Source: Paludibacteraceae bacterium (GTDB taxonomy: Bacteria; Bacteroidota; Bacteroidia; Bacteroidales; Paludibacteraceae). Taken from it: 64,000 nucleotides of DNA. Within the stretch, counting starts at the first letter, position 1; each line of letters begins with the position of its first letter. The notes beneath the pieces were generated by a model. That model worked only from the letters and a program-made list of their open reading frames with translations. It searched no databases and was not told the DNA's origin. The stretch lies in the NCBI GenBank assembly GCA_024399955.1, contig JAKSNH010000002.1, positions 124,001-188,000 on the forward strand. The letters run 5' to 3'. Both the position numbers and the translations under genes were made by a program. Positions 1 through 9,110 of the stretch are shown piece after piece.

Positions 1-330
1 AAAAGTGCCATCTCCTCCAATAACGATGAGTGCGTCTATTTGTTCGCGCACCAGCGTTTCGTATGCTTGCTTGCGTCCCTCGGGTGTCTTGAACTCCTCG
101 CAGCGAGCCGATTTGAGAATCGTACCACCACGTTGGATAATACCGCTTACATCTTGGGTCGTGAACTCTTGCACTTCTCCTTCAATCAGACCTTTGTATC
201 CACGAAAGATAGCCTTCACACGCATTCCATTAACGATAGCTGCACGGGTCACGGCGCGAACAGCTGCGTTCATACCAGGGGCATCGCCGCCGGAGGTTAA
301 TACACCAATTGTTTTGATTTGATTGTCCAT
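1..330 (-). CDS. pfkA: ATP-dependent 6-phosphofructokinase, N-terminal part (cut by window edge)
   Basis: Phosphorylates fructose-6-phosphate to fructose-1,6-bisphosphate in glycolysis. The first 110 residues are visible on the minus strand from the ATG at 328-330. They carry the ATP-binding loop [14 protein letters not shown] near residue 13 and end inside IVIGGDGTF; the glycine after GGD (GGDGT) is the ATP-type signature, in contrast to the GGDD of the PPi-dependent enzyme at 51.3 kb. The gene lies 11 bp behind ispH and is probably the last visible member of the porQ-cmk-ispH-pfkA operon. The C-terminal two thirds lie outside the window, so intactness cannot be judged. Confidence 0.93.
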   Translation of the reverse strand, partial: MDNQIKTIGVLTSGGDAPGMNAAVRAVTRAAIVNGMRVKAIFRGYKGLIEGEVQEFTTQDVSGIIQRGGTILKSARCEEFKTPEGRKQAYETLVREQIDALIVIGGDGTF

Positions 331-341
331 AATAGTATAAA

Positions 342-1229
342 TTATATAGTTGTAAGTTGATTCAGTTGATCTCTAACTTGTTCCATCAGCCATAAGGGAG
401 TGCTGGTGGCACCACAAATGCCGATTCTTTGATTTGAGAGTTTAATGTCGCGCGTTGAGAGTAGTTCAGTCGTTGATAGTTCGTTAGGAGAGGATACAAA
501 AATCGTGTTGGGATTAGCTTGGCGGCAATGTTCAAACAGCACTTTGGCGTTGCTGCTTTTTTGTCCTCCCACAAAAAAGACGATGTCTTGTTGTTTAGCG
601 AATGCCTGCAATTGTGTGACGCGATTGGCCACATTCCGGCAAATAGTATCTTCTACTGTTAACTTGATATCTAAATGACTACTTTGTACTCTGGACTCTA
701 AACTCTCCACTATCTTTCTAAATTCATCTACAGATTTAGTGGTTTGTGAGAAGAGATAGATATCGCGGGAGAAGTCAATCTTATCCAGGTCCTGCAGTCC
801 TTCAATCACAATGGCTGTATTGTCGGTTTGTCCCTGCAGTCCAATCACCTCGGCGTGTCCCACTTTACCAAAGATAACTATCTGTGCTTGTGGGTGTTGG
901 ATATAGGTGGTGCGAATCCGTTCCTGCAGTTTCTTCACGACAGGGCAGGTGGCATCAATGACCTCAATGCCGTTAGCGCGAGCCGTAGCATAGGTGGAAG
1001 GAGGTTCGCCATGTGCGCGAAGCAGCACACGCCCTCCATGCATCTGTTGCAGGTCCTCATATCCGATTGTGCGTAATCCGATTTGCTCCAGTCGTTCCAC
1101 TTCCTGTCCGTTATGCACGATATCGCCTAAACACGATAAGGAACCTTTTTGCAGTTCCTCTTCGGCTTTTCGGATGGCGCTGGTTACACCAAAGCAGAAG
1201 CCTGACCCGGTATCAATGGATACGATCAT
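342..1229 (-). CDS. ispH: 4-hydroxy-3-methylbut-2-enyl diphosphate reductase
   Basis: Last step of the MEP isoprenoid pathway: reduces HMBPP to IPP and DMAPP with a 4Fe-4S cluster. The 295-aa protein has the three cluster cysteines expected for IspH: C12 in GFCFGV, C95 in DATCPVV and C197 in EDTICRNV. The substrate-binding histidines are seen in IVHN (H39) and RAHGEP (H73). The length matches the short bacterial form. Its start overlaps the 3' end of cmk by 17 bp, so translation is probably coupled. The other cluster enzyme of the pathway, IspG, is also in this window at 49.9 kb. Confidence 0.97.
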   Translation of the reverse strand: MIVSIDTGSGFCFGVTSAIRKAEEELQKGSLSCLGDIVHNGQEVERLEQIGLRTIGYEDLQQMHGGRVLLRAHGEPPSTYATARANGIEVIDATCPVVKKLQERIRTTYIQHPQAQIVIFGKVGHAEVIGLQGQTDNTAIVIEGLQDLDKIDFSRDIYLFSQTTKSVDEFRKIVESLESRVQSSHLDIKLTVEDTICRNVANRVTQLQAFAKQQDIVFFVGGQKSSNAKVLFEHCRQANPNTIFVSSPNELSTTELLSTRDIKLSNQRIGICGATSTPLWLMEQVRDQLNQLTTI

Positions 1230-1878
1230 TAAAGAAACGTATATAATCCTTCATTTGGTCCTCAAACGGGATGTCGGAGTTGTCATATAGGATGGCATCT
1301 TCGGCTTGACGCAGAGGTGATTCGGCGCGGTGAGTGTCCCGATAGTCCCGCTCGTTAATGTCCTTCACCACATCTTCATATACAGGTTGTTCACCTTTGC
1401 CGACTAACTCCTTATATCTGCGCGTCGCGCGCACGTCAGGCGAGGCGGTGATGAAGAGTTTAAGTTCAGCCTGCGGAAAGACAACAGTACCTATGTCTCG
1501 TCCATCCATGACTATACCTTTTTCGTCTCCCATACGTTGTTGTTGGGCAACCAGGAAGGCTCGCACTTCTTTGACTTGACTCACTTGGGACGCCATATCA
1601 CCTGCCTCTAAGGTGCGAATCTCTTTCTCTACGTCTTCGCCATTGAGCAAAGTGTGCTGGGAACCATCTTCCATTCGTACGAACGAAATAGACAAGTCAG
1701 ATAGATGCGAGATAACAGACTGGCAGTCTAAGTGATTGCGTAAGCAGTATAGCGCAACGGCGCGGTACATGGCACCGGTATCAATATAGTTGTATCCTAC
1801 GGCCTTAGCAATGGCTTTGGCGATAGTGGATTTACCACTGGACGAAGGACCATCTACGGCAATGATTATTTTTTTCAT
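1213..1878 (-). CDS. cmk: Cytidylate kinase
   Basis: Transfers phosphate from ATP to CMP or dCMP. The 221-aa protein has the Walker A loop GPSSSGKST at residues 9-17, the DTGAMYRA segment that binds the nucleotide base (residues 33-40), MDGRDIGTVVFP (about 124-135), and the C-terminal RAESPLRQAEDA segment. It overlaps porQ by 4 bp (ATGA) and ispH by 17 bp, so three genes are read as one tightly packed unit. Length and motif order are those of standard bacterial Cmk. Confidence 0.97.
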   Translation of the reverse strand: MKKIIIAVDGPSSSGKSTIAKAIAKAVGYNYIDTGAMYRAVALYCLRNHLDCQSVISHLSDLSISFVRMEDGSQHTLLNGEDVEKEIRTLEAGDMASQVSQVKEVRAFLVAQQQRMGDEKGIVMDGRDIGTVVFPQAELKLFITASPDVRATRRYKELVGKGEQPVYEDVVKDINERDYRDTHRAESPLRQAEDAILYDNSDIPFEDQMKDYIRFFNDRIH

Positions 1879-2963
1879 TTCATTAATTGATTGATATCTA
1901 AGCTGAGTGATGCTTGGTAGGTGAGATTGCTCTTGGTGTATTGACTGACAGCAAAACCGACCCGTACCATTTTGATTTTAAGTCCACCACCTATACCAAA
2001 TCCTGCCAGACTGCGTTGGTCTTTAAGTCCCATCTCGGCGCGGCGGCGATGGTTATAACTGAGGGTGAGGTAGAATCTCTCACTCTTTGGCACAATATCC
2101 AACGCAAAGATGGTGTGGCGGAACATCATGTCGTACCAAGGGATGGACTTGCCTCTCTCCTCAATAGGTTGATTAGTAAGTTCGTAGTTGAGGTTCCAGC
2201 GCTGCATGTTATGAATAGTCATGCTAAGGCGGATAGGTGCGTGCTTGAAGCGATAAGCTATACCTAACTCCAGATTAAAAGGCAGGGACTCGCGAGCCTG
2301 ATTGCTCTCTTGGGTGTAGAACCCCTTGAGTTGCCAACCTATATTGCGCAAGGTTAGACCTAATTGGAAAGTAGAGTCAGCGGTTCGGAAGTGTCCTCCT
2401 ACATCGGCTGCTAATGCAAAGGCGGAGTAAGACTCATAGAACGACATAATAGGCTTAAGGCTGACACCCACCGTGAAATGCGGACCTAACTGGCGGGCAT
2501 ACATGATGTCGATCAACATATCCCGTGCCGAAAAACTGCCTCCGGTGAGCGTTCCCTTGTCGTCCGCGTACTTCATCGTTCCATAATCTAAGTAGTGTAT
2601 TCCTACGGCAAAGTAATTAGGTTTATCCGGCTCGTCAGGATGTTTTTCTATCTTACTGCGTCCAAAGTTCCAGCCAAACAGCGCACTACCTAAATTAACA
2701 CCTTCTAAATAATGTGCGTAATTGAGCTCGAGTATCTTATCTGTTCCTGCGCACAGTAATGCAGGGTTCTGCATCGCCATGCTGATTTCGCCATCTTGTA
2801 TTGCCACATTATCTCCACCCAAGGCGCAAAGACGCGATGAGTAGGGTAGACTGAGAAATGAATACACACTACTGCCGGCCGCTTGGGTCTGCGCAAGTGC
2901 CAAAGAGGGAATAAACACCCCTAAACACACTCCTAAAACAATATATGCAATAGATTTTCTCAT
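1875..2963 (-). CDS. porQ: Type IX secretion system protein PorQ
   Basis: PorQ is an outer-membrane barrel-type T9SS protein that works with PorU, PorV and PorZ in attaching exported proteins to the surface. The 362-aa product has an N-terminal signal peptide ending near ALAQ, then the family's early block: FLSLPYSSRLCALGG, with MQNPALL about 25 residues on, and a series of amphipathic strands. A longer reading frame extends upstream to 3188, but I chose the ATG at 2961-2963: it gives a clean signal peptide and lies just downstream of a promoter, while the upstream part has no signal character. Its neighbours cmk and ispH form an arrangement that I recall from other Bacteroidales. Confidence 0.85.
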   Translation of the reverse strand: MRKSIAYIVLGVCLGVFIPSLALAQTQAAGSSVYSFLSLPYSSRLCALGGDNVAIQDGEISMAMQNPALLCAGTDKILELNYAHYLEGVNLGSALFGWNFGRSKIEKHPDEPDKPNYFAVGIHYLDYGTMKYADDKGTLTGGSFSARDMLIDIMYARQLGPHFTVGVSLKPIMSFYESYSAFALAADVGGHFRTADSTFQLGLTLRNIGWQLKGFYTQESNQARESLPFNLELGIAYRFKHAPIRLSMTIHNMQRWNLNYELTNQPIEERGKSIPWYDMMFRHTIFALDIVPKSERFYLTLSYNHRRRAEMGLKDQRSLAGFGIGGGLKIKMVRVGFAVSQYTKSNLTYQASLSLDINQLMK

Positions 2964-2972
2964 AAAAATCGT

Positions 2973-3005
2973 GCAAAGATACACTTTTTTTTGGAAATAT
3001 CCAAA
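2973..3005 (-). promoter_or_regulatory. Promoter of the porQ operon
   Basis: On the minus strand TTTG (3002-3005), a 20-nt spacer and TATCTTTGC (2973-2981) match the Bacteroidetes TTTG-N20-TAnnTTTGY promoter. The ATG of porQ is only about 10 nt beyond the -7 element, so the mRNA should be almost leaderless. The element overlaps the opposite frd promoter. Confidence 0.75.
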
Positions 3006-3022
3006 TTTTTTAGTAACTTTGC
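2990..3022 (+). promoter_or_regulatory. Promoter of the frdCAB operon
   Basis: TTTG (2990-2993), a 20-nt spacer and TAACTTTGC (3014-3022) form a consensus Bacteroidetes promoter 38 nt ahead of frdC. It shares 16 bp with the porQ promoter on the other strand, so the two probably cannot be occupied together. Confidence 0.8.
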
Positions 3023-3060
3023 ACGCTATTTCGAATAAATAACTTAAAAATAACTTTATT

Positions 3061-3765
3061 ATGTGGTTAAAAGACTCTTCTATTGGCCGTAAATTCATTA
3101 TGAGTATTACCGGCTTGTTTTTGGTCCTTTTCCTGCTTTTCCATGGTTCTATGAACTTGTGCCTGGTGATTGATGACATCTTTGGCACGCAGGGTTACAA
3201 TTGGATCTGCGCCATGTTGGGTGCTAATTGGTACGCCATCATTGGTACGCTTGTTTTGGCATTGGGTGTAGTAGTGCATTTCTGCTATGCCATTTATTTG
3301 ACGATTCAGAATCGCGCTGCTCGTGGCACCGATCGCTATGCGATGGAGGCTCGTCAGGAAGGTGTGCAATGGGCATCTAAAAACATGCTCGTGCTGGGTA
3401 TTATCGTGATTGGTTTCTTGGTGCTGCACTTCTACAATTTCTGGTACAAGATGCAGTTTGCTGAGTTGACCGGCATTGAGACTTCGATGTTTGATCCGCA
3501 GGATGGCAGCGCTATCGTTAAAGGTTTATTCACCGATGGTTGGTGCGGTATTATCTATTGCTTGCTGTACATGGTATGGTTGGTAGCTCTGTGGTTCCAC
3601 CTCAGCCATGGCGTATGGAGCGCTCTCCAAACATTAGGTTGGAGCAACCTGATTTGGCTGAAACGAATCAAAGTGCTTGGCGTTATCTTTGCTACCCTCA
3701 CGGTAGGTCTGTTCATGGTGGTAACAGTTTATTTCTTAGGTGTTAATATTGGTTCAATGATGTAA
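3061..3765 (+). CDS. frdC: Succinate dehydrogenase/fumarate reductase cytochrome b subunit
   Basis: Membrane anchor that carries heme b and links the fumarate reductase to menaquinone. The 234-aa protein shows five hydrophobic segments, starting with [20 protein letters not shown] near residue 14, where the histidine is a likely heme ligand. Further segments include [18 protein letters not shown] and the C-terminal [16 protein letters not shown]. It is the first gene of the frdC-frdA-frdB order, 4 bp ahead of frdA. Length and topology fit the single-subunit Bacteroidetes anchor. The direction in vivo (fumarate reduction or succinate oxidation) cannot be read from sequence; anaerobic Bacteroidales use it mainly as fumarate reductase. 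Confidence 0.95.
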   Translation: MWLKDSSIGRKFIMSITGLFLVLFLLFHGSMNLCLVIDDIFGTQGYNWICAMLGANWYAIIGTLVLALGVVVHFCYAIYLTIQNRAARGTDRYAMEARQEGVQWASKNMLVLGIIVIGFLVLHFYNFWYKMQFAELTGIETSMFDPQDGSAIVKGLFTDGWCGIIYCLLYMVWLVALWFHLSHGVWSALQTLGWSNLIWLKRIKVLGVIFATLTVGLFMVVTVYFLGVNIGSMM

Positions 3766-3769
3766 TAGT

Positions 3770-5776
3770 ATGGCAACGAAAAAAGATACAAAAGTGGCTA
3801 CTACCACTACAAAGGTAATCACGCCTGAGATGGCGAAGATTCCTGCAGGTCCTTTGGCAGAGAAATGGACCAATTACAAAGATCATCAAAAACTGGTTAA
3901 CCCTGCTAACAAACGTCGTTTGGACGTGATTGTGGTAGGTACGGGTTTGGCTGGTGCTTCTGCTGCAGCTACATTAGCTGAGTTGGGCTTTAATGTGCTT
4001 AATTTCTGCATTCAAGATAGTCCGCGTCGCGCGCACTCCATTGCTGCACAAGGTGGTATCAATGCCGCTAAGAACTATCAGAATGATGGTGATAGTGTGT
4101 ATCGTCTTTACTACGATACTATCAAGGGTGGCGACTACCGCGCTCGTGAGGCTAACGTATATCGTTTGGCAGAGGTAAGTAATAATATCATTGACCAATG
4201 TGTGGCACAGGGTGTTCCTTTCGCTCGTGAATACGGCGGATTGCTGGACAACCGTTCCTTTGGTGGTGCACAGGTTAGCCGTACTTTCTATGCTAAGGGT
4301 CAAACCGGTCAACAGTTGCTACTCGGTGCATACAGCGCATTGAGCCGTCAGATTGGTAAGGGTAAGGTTAAGATGTACACTCGTTATGAGATGTTAGATA
4401 TCGTAATGATTAAGGACGAGAACGGCGAAGAGCGCGCTCGTGGTATCATTGCTCGCAACTTAGTAACCGGCCGCATTGAGCGTTTCTTCGGTCATGCTGT
4501 AGTAATCGCTTCCGGCGGTTATGGTAATACGTTCTTCTTGAGCACCAACGCTATGGCTTCTAACGGCTCGGCTGCTATGCAGATGTACCGTCACGGAGCA
4601 TACTTTGCTAATCCGTGCTATGCACAGATTCACCCCACTTGTATTCCTAAGCATGGTGATTTCCAAAGTAAGTTAACCCTGATGTCCGAGTCACTTCGTA
4701 ACGATGGCCGTATTTGGGTGCCTAAGAAACTGGAGGACGCTAAGAAACTGCAAGCAGGCGAAATCAAGGGTCGCGATATCCCTGAGGAAGACCGTGATTA
4801 CTACTTGGAGCGTCGTTATCCGGCTTTCGGTAACCTTGTTCCCCGTGACGTGGCTTCTCGCGCTGCTAAGGAGCGTTGCGACAAGGGCTATGGTGTTAAT
4901 AACACAGGCCTGGCTGTGTTCTTGGATTTCAGCGAAGCTATTCAGCGTTTAGGTAAGGACGTAGTGGCTCAGAAATACGGTAACCTCTTCCAAATGTACG
5001 AGAAAATCGTGGACGAGAATCCGTACGAGAATCCGATGATGATCTTCCCTGCTATCCACTATACAATGGGTGGTATTTGGGTGGACTACGAATTGCAAAC
5101 ATCCGTTAAGGGTCTGTTCTGTATCGGTGAGGCTAACTTCTCGGATCACGGAGCAAACCGTCTGGGCGCCAGTGCGTTGATGCAAGGTTTGGCTGATGGT
5201 TATTTTGTATTGCCTTATACTATTCAGAATTACCTGAGCGACCAGATTGGTGTTCCTCGTATGAGTACCGACCTGCCTGAGTTCGCTGCGGCTGAGAAGA
5301 ACGTGAACGATAAGATTGCTCGCTTGATGGCTATTCAAGGTCAACGCTCGGTAGATAGTATCCATAAGGAACTGGGTCTTATCATGTGGGACTTTGTTGG
5401 TATGGGTCGTACTGCAGAGAGCCTTAAGACGGCTATCAAGAAGATTGACGAACTTAAGAAAGAGTTCTGGTCCAATGTTTATATCCCGGGTGAGGCGAAT
5501 AGCCTGAATAACGAGTTGGAGAAAGCATTGCGTCTGAGCGACTTCATCGAGATTGGTCGTCTGATGGCTATTGATGCTCTCAATCGTGAAGAGAGTTGCG
5601 GTGGTCACTTCCGTGAGGAGTACCAAACTGAGGAAGGAGAGGCTCTTCGTCAGGATGATAAGTTCAGCTATGTAGCTTGCTGGAAATATACCGGCGAGGA
5701 TAGCGAACCCGAACTCATCAAAGAACCTCTCGACTACGAATTTACTGAACGTAAAACACGTAATTATAAAGCATAA
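3770..5776 (+). CDS. frdA: Fumarate reductase/succinate dehydrogenase flavoprotein subunit
   Basis: Catalytic FAD subunit that interconverts fumarate and succinate at the cytoplasmic face. The 668-aa protein has the dinucleotide fold [19 protein letters not shown] near residue 50, the [15 protein letters not shown] segment whose histidine carries covalent FAD, and [14 protein letters not shown] near residue 465 in the capping region. It begins with a lysine/threonine-rich extension of about 45 residues before the Rossmann fold. Codon use is strongly biased, as expected for a highly expressed gene. It sits between the anchor and iron-sulfur subunits with only 5 bp to frdB. Confidence 0.97.
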   Translation: MATKKDTKVATTTTKVITPEMAKIPAGPLAEKWTNYKDHQKLVNPANKRRLDVIVVGTGLAGASAAATLAELGFNVLNFCIQDSPRRAHSIAAQGGINAAKNYQNDGDSVYRLYYDTIKGGDYRAREANVYRLAEVSNNIIDQCVAQGVPFAREYGGLLDNRSFGGAQVSRTFYAKGQTGQQLLLGAYSALSRQIGKGKVKMYTRYEMLDIVMIKDENGEERARGIIARNLVTGRIERFFGHAVVIASGGYGNTFFLSTNAMASNGSAAMQMYRHGAYFANPCYAQIHPTCIPKHGDFQSKLTLMSESLRNDGRIWVPKKLEDAKKLQAGEIKGRDIPEEDRDYYLERRYPAFGNLVPRDVASRAAKERCDKGYGVNNTGLAVFLDFSEAIQRLGKDVVAQKYGNLFQMYEKIVDENPYENPMMIFPAIHYTMGGIWVDYELQTSVKGLFCIGEANFSDHGANRLGASALMQGLADGYFVLPYTIQNYLSDQIGVPRMSTDLPEFAAAEKNVNDKIARLMAIQGQRSVDSIHKELGLIMWDFVGMGRTAESLKTAIKKIDELKKEFWSNVYIPGEANSLNNELEKALRLSDFIEIGRLMAIDALNREESCGGHFREEYQTEEGEALRQDDKFSYVACWKYTGEDSEPELIKEPLDYEFTERKTRNYKA

Positions 5777-5781
5777 GAATT

Positions 5782-6537
5782 ATGGATAGTTACATTAATA
5801 TAAAAGTTCGAGTTTGGCGTCAAGCCGGACCGAAGGCTCAAGGTCATTTTGAGACGTATGAGCTGAAACATATCTTCCAAGGAGCATCTTTCCTTGAGAT
5901 GATTGATATCCTTAACGAGCAACTGATTGCCGAGAAGAAAGATCCTATCGCTTTCGACCATGATTGTCGCGAAGGTATCTGCGGTATGTGCTCGATGTAT
6001 GTCAATGGTCATCCTCATGGACCAGACAGCGCGATTACCACCTGCCAACTCCACATGCGTCATTTCCACGATGGCGAAACGATTACCGTAGAGCCTTGGC
6101 GCAGCCGTGCTTTCCCTGTAATCAAGGACTTGATGGTGGACCGTCAGGCGTATGACAAGATCATGCAGGCTGGTGGCTTCGTAAGTGTGAACACCGGTGG
6201 TGTACCGGATGCTAATGCCATTGCTATTCCTAAGCCGGTAGCTGATGAGGCTATGGATGCTGCTTCCTGTATTGGTTGCGGTGCTTGTGCTGCGGCTTGT
6301 AAGAACGGATCAGCCATGCTGTTCGTTAGTGCCAAGGTTAGTCAGTTAGCTCTGCTGCCACAAGGTAAGATTGAGGCGGCTAAACGTGCTAAAGCCATGG
6401 TGGCTAAGATGGACGAGTTAGGATTTGGTAACTGCACCAACACCGGCGCCTGCGCAGCAGAGTGCCCGAAGAGTGTGAGCCTGGCTAATATAGCCCGTTT
6501 GAACCGCGAATACTTATGCGCCAAGTTCAGCGACTAA
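5782..6537 (+). CDS. frdB: Fumarate reductase/succinate dehydrogenase iron-sulfur subunit
   Basis: Passes electrons between the membrane heme/menaquinone and FAD. The 251-aa protein has the 2Fe-2S ferredoxin motif CREGICGMC (about residues 60-68), the 4Fe-4S motif [11 protein letters not shown] (about 158-168) and a second cysteine set ending in CAAECPKS (about 214-221). It is the last conserved subunit of the operon. Its final 22 bp are shared with the start of a secreted nuclease gene in another frame. Confidence 0.97.
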   Translation: MDSYINIKVRVWRQAGPKAQGHFETYELKHIFQGASFLEMIDILNEQLIAEKKDPIAFDHDCREGICGMCSMYVNGHPHGPDSAITTCQLHMRHFHDGETITVEPWRSRAFPVIKDLMVDRQAYDKIMQAGGFVSVNTGGVPDANAIAIPKPVADEAMDAASCIGCGACAAACKNGSAMLFVSAKVSQLALLPQGKIEAAKRAKAMVAKMDELGFGNCTNTGACAAECPKSVSLANIARLNREYLCAKFSD

Positions 6538-7922
6538 TCATAGTATTGATTCTGTTCGTAGCGACGGACTTCGTGTCCGCCGCTACTGCTATTGTGACCT
6601 ACCCGAACGATTTTCCTTCGGCTTGGACGGAGAATAAAGGGGATACCGTCACGTTTGATAACCTTTTCTATGTTTGTGAGATTGACCCTTGGAATGATCA
6701 ACTCACCATTGCATATCGCCGTTTACGCACGCCCGAGGAGTATGCTGTAGGACTATCTGAAGGCGACTCAACCGATTATTATCGCATTGCTCAGCAGAAT
6801 GCCACCGACAAGATTACGCTGCATTATGATGTATCTAACTCGGTGCGATTAGGTGCCACCATAGAGCATCTCAAGGCACGAATAGATGGAACTAACCGAT
6901 TAACCGCTGTGGGGTCGGTGGTTTTGACCAATAATGACTTTCCCACCACGCGCCCCAATTTAGGCGATGCTTCGCTGGTCGTATGTGGTGCTAATATACA
7001 GAATTACTGGGTGACCTTCGGCAAGAACGGTGCCGAGAATGAGGAGCAGTTCCAAACGCAGACCACTAAGATATCCAAGGCACTGGTGCATATTGATGCC
7101 GATATCTATGCCATCTGTGAATTAGAGGAAGGCACCAAGGCTGTCTCCACCTTGGTGAAGGCAATGAATAACGCCAAAGGCAGGGATGTATATGCTTATA
7201 CTGAGACAGGCTTTAGTGAGTACCCATCGATGACTACTAATTATATCTATCGTACGGACAAGGTCAAACCTTATGGCAAGATGCAGTTCCCTTATGCTAC
7301 CACGTATTCGGCGTTCCACTACCGCATGATGATGATTGGTTTTGAGGAATTTGCCACAGGTGGTAAGTTCGTGCTCAGCCTCAACCACTTGCTATCCAAA
7401 GTGAGTGAGACAACCGACGATACACGTATGGAGAGTTGCCGTAAACTGATTACTAAAGCCAATTCGATTATCAAGAACAACACCTTCCAAGACCCGGATA
7501 TACTTTTCTTGGGCGATTATAATAATTACACCATGGAGGCTCCCAATCAGTACTTAGTGGAGAGTGGGTTGGTGGACCAGTTGATGCGATTGGATTCGGC
7601 AGGCTATTCGTATTCGTATAACGGTGAGGTGGGCTATTTGGACCGTTGTTTTTCAACGCTCTCCATGAATGACCAGATTACGGCGGTGCACCCCTATCAC
7701 CTCAATACAGATACCTACTACCGCTATGGGTATAAGTACGCAGATACATCCATGTACCGCTATGCCGATCATGACCCTATCTTAGTGGGGCTGCGTCTAA
7801 AGACGGCTACAGCTCTAAATGAGGTGTCCTTGCCTCATACCATAAAAAAAGTTGTCCAGAACGGACAACTTCTTATACTGCGTGATGGTAAGTTATATAC
7901 CATCCAAGGATTTGCTTATTAA
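6516..7922 (+). CDS. Secreted endonuclease/exonuclease/phosphatase-family protein with C-terminal tail motif
   Basis: The 468-aa protein begins with a signal peptide ([20 protein letters not shown], cleavage near VSAATA). Residues of about 20-135 form a region I do not recognise. From about 145 on, the EEP nuclease fold is visible: [24 protein letters not shown] with the metal-binding Glu, [15 protein letters not shown] with the Asp/Asn pair, and the C-terminal [11 protein letters not shown] with the catalytic Asp-His. It is probably an exported nuclease or phosphodiesterase; the substrate is unknown. The last 25 residues ([20 protein letters not shown] and four to six more) match tails of other exported proteins here. 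The gene overlaps frdB by 22 bp and its end overlaps the opposite DUF975 gene by 4 bp. Confidence 0.8.
   Translation: MRQVQRLIIVLILFVATDFVSAATAIVTYPNDFPSAWTENKGDTVTFDNLFYVCEIDPWNDQLTIAYRRLRTPEEYAVGLSEGDSTDYYRIAQQNATDKITLHYDVSNSVRLGATIEHLKARIDGTNRLTAVGSVVLTNNDFPTTRPNLGDASLVVCGANIQNYWVTFGKNGAENEEQFQTQTTKISKALVHIDADIYAICELEEGTKAVSTLVKAMNNAKGRDVYAYTETGFSEYPSMTTNYIYRTDKVKPYGKMQFPYATTYSAFHYRMMMIGFEEFATGGKFVLSLNHLLSKVSETTDDTRMESCRKLITKANSIIKNNTFQDPDILFLGDYNNYTMEAPNQYLVESGLVDQLMRLDSAGYSYSYNGEVGYLDRCFSTLSMNDQITAVHPYHLNTDTYYRYGYKYADTSMYRYADHDPILVGLRLKTATALNEVSLPHTIKKVVQNGQLLILRDGKLYTIQGFAY
7844..7871 (-). terminator. Intrinsic terminator for the DUF975 transcript, inside the nuclease coding sequence
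   Basis: On the minus strand AAGTTGTCC (7863-7871), a 5-nt loop, GGACAACTT (7849-7857) and a run of seven T form a textbook terminator 48 bp beyond the stop of the DUF975 gene. The same bases encode the [10 protein letters not shown] tail of the convergent nuclease gene. Confidence 0.7.
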
Positions 7923-8581
7923 GCCTCTTGCTCTACTGCTTCGTACTCTGCTTTTACGTCCTCGTAGAAGTGAACGGTTGCTGTATTCATATAGGGAGCA
8001 ATCCAGAGGAAACCGATACCACAGGTGATAATACCTACGATGTACCATCCGATGAAGCTAAAGTATAGCTTGAATAATTCCCATTTATGTCCGCGCATCA
8101 TGTAACGGCTTTTTTGGAGGGCTTCGCGGGCTGTCAGTTCAGGGTTATCCTTAATCACTAATGCTACCATGGAGTAGGCAAAGGCGAAGATAATACCACC
8201 GATGCAGAGGGTTACAATGGAGATGAGGAAGATAACAATGTACATCAGGAAGCCTGCTACCACGTAAGCGGTGTAGTTATCCAAGAATCCACGCCATAGT
8301 TGACGCATCGGACTAACTTCGTTTTCCTCTTTGCGGACGATGCTTAATAGCAAAGCGCATAGACTGAACTCCAACGGCATTACCAGTAATATGGCGGCAA
8401 TGAATGAGGTGCTGGAACCAAACATACTAAGTGAGTCCATGTGGGATAGTGTTCCTACTAATCCTATACCGCTACCAATGCCGGCAATCAGGATAATAAC
8501 TAAAAGGATGACAGCCATGTCATTCCAATACGAACCCAGCGTGCTCCACGCCTGTTCACGATACTCTCTACTTCTTTTCAT
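7919..8581 (-). CDS. DUF975 family integral membrane protein
   Basis: A 220-aa polytopic membrane protein. Hydrophobic segments lie at about residues 22-45, 60-82, 108-145 (a pair) and 170-195. The conserved DUF975 features are present: an amphipathic N-terminus, ALQKSRYMMRGHKWELFKLY before the last membrane pair, and a charged C-terminus. Members of the family have no established biochemical role. It lies downstream of ybeY across an octanucleotide repeat and converges on the nuclease gene with a 4-bp overlap. I see no promoter of its own, so it may be read through from ybeY. Confidence 0.75.
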   Translation of the reverse strand: MKRSREYREQAWSTLGSYWNDMAVILLVIILIAGIGSGIGLVGTLSHMDSLSMFGSSTSFIAAILLVMPLEFSLCALLLSIVRKEENEVSPMRQLWRGFLDNYTAYVVAGFLMYIVIFLISIVTLCIGGIIFAFAYSMVALVIKDNPELTAREALQKSRYMMRGHKWELFKLYFSFIGWYIVGIITCGIGFLWIAPYMNTATVHFYEDVKAEYEAVEQEA

Positions 8582-8596
8582 AAATTTAATTTATTT

Positions 8597-8652
8597 GGTT
8601 AATTGGTTATTTGGTTAATTGGCTACTTGGCTAATTGGTTAATTGGCTAACA
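8597..8652. repeat. Octanucleotide tandem array GGYTAATT, seven units
   Basis: Seven consecutive 8-bp units (GGTTAATT, GGTTATTT, GGCTACTT, GGCTAATT and variants) fill the gap between ybeY and the DUF975 gene. The array supplies the stop codon and last residues (LAN) of YbeY. The same octamer recurs at 16573, 19112 and 55494. Confidence 0.85.
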
Positions 8653-9055
8653 TCGCTAACGCCTTATCCTCTTTCTCCGTCATGACGGCTTTGGTTTCCG
8701 GCGTTTTATCGCCCTGACCCGTCAGATGCAGCAATCCGTGCACAAGGATACGATGCACTTCATCCATATAATCTACTCCCACCATCTCGGCGTTGCTGCG
8801 AATTGTATCCAATGACATATATATATCTCCGCTCACGCGCCCGGGCGTGGTATAATCAAAGGTGATAACATCGGTGTAGTAGTCGTGCTGCAGGAACTGA
8901 CGATTGACCTCTAATATGCGAGCATCATCGCAGAAGATATAGGTTATATCGCCTAAGGTAAACCCATACCCTGCCGCTACGCGGCGAAGCCAATTCTCAA
9001 TATGCGCAGGGTTGATAGGCGGCATATCTATGTTTTCAGTAACAAAATGCAGCAT
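8639..9055 (-). CDS. ybeY: Endoribonuclease YbeY, rRNA maturation factor
   Basis: Metal-dependent RNase involved in 16S rRNA 3'-end maturation and ribosome quality control. The 138-aa protein has the family core: DDARILEVNRQFL, DVITFDY, GDIYMSLDTI and the metal motif HRILVHGLLHLTGQGDKT. The last histidine of the usual HGxLHLxGxDH is replaced by the GxGDKT form, which I associate with Bacteroidetes YbeY. I chose the ATG at 9053-9055; an in-frame TTG at 9076 lies inside the promoter element. The final residues (MLAN) are encoded by an octanucleotide repeat. Confidence 0.92.
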   Translation of the reverse strand: MLHFVTENIDMPPINPAHIENWLRRVAAGYGFTLGDITYIFCDDARILEVNRQFLQHDYYTDVITFDYTTPGRVSGDIYMSLDTIRSNAEMVGVDYMDEVHRILVHGLLHLTGQGDKTPETKAVMTEKEDKALAMLAN

Positions 9056-9072
9056 ATTTTCTATTTTCGGCG

Positions 9073-9105
9073 ACAAAGGTACTACTTTTTTTTTATATAT
9101 GCAAG
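9073..9105 (-). promoter_or_regulatory. Promoter of ybeY
   Basis: On the minus strand CTTG (9102-9105) followed by CATATAT, a spacer of 20 nt in total, and TACCTTTGT (9073-9081). It ends 17 nt before the ATG at 9055, which supports that start. Confidence 0.7.
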
Positions 9106-9110
9106 AAAAA

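Noticed and set aside
3061..3188. Upstream extension of porQ to 3188
   Set aside because: It would run through its own promoter and into frdC; the start at 2963 gives a proper signal peptide.
4949..5626. 225-codon minus-strand frame inside frdA
   Set aside because: Antisense to a conserved flavoprotein with no supporting signals.
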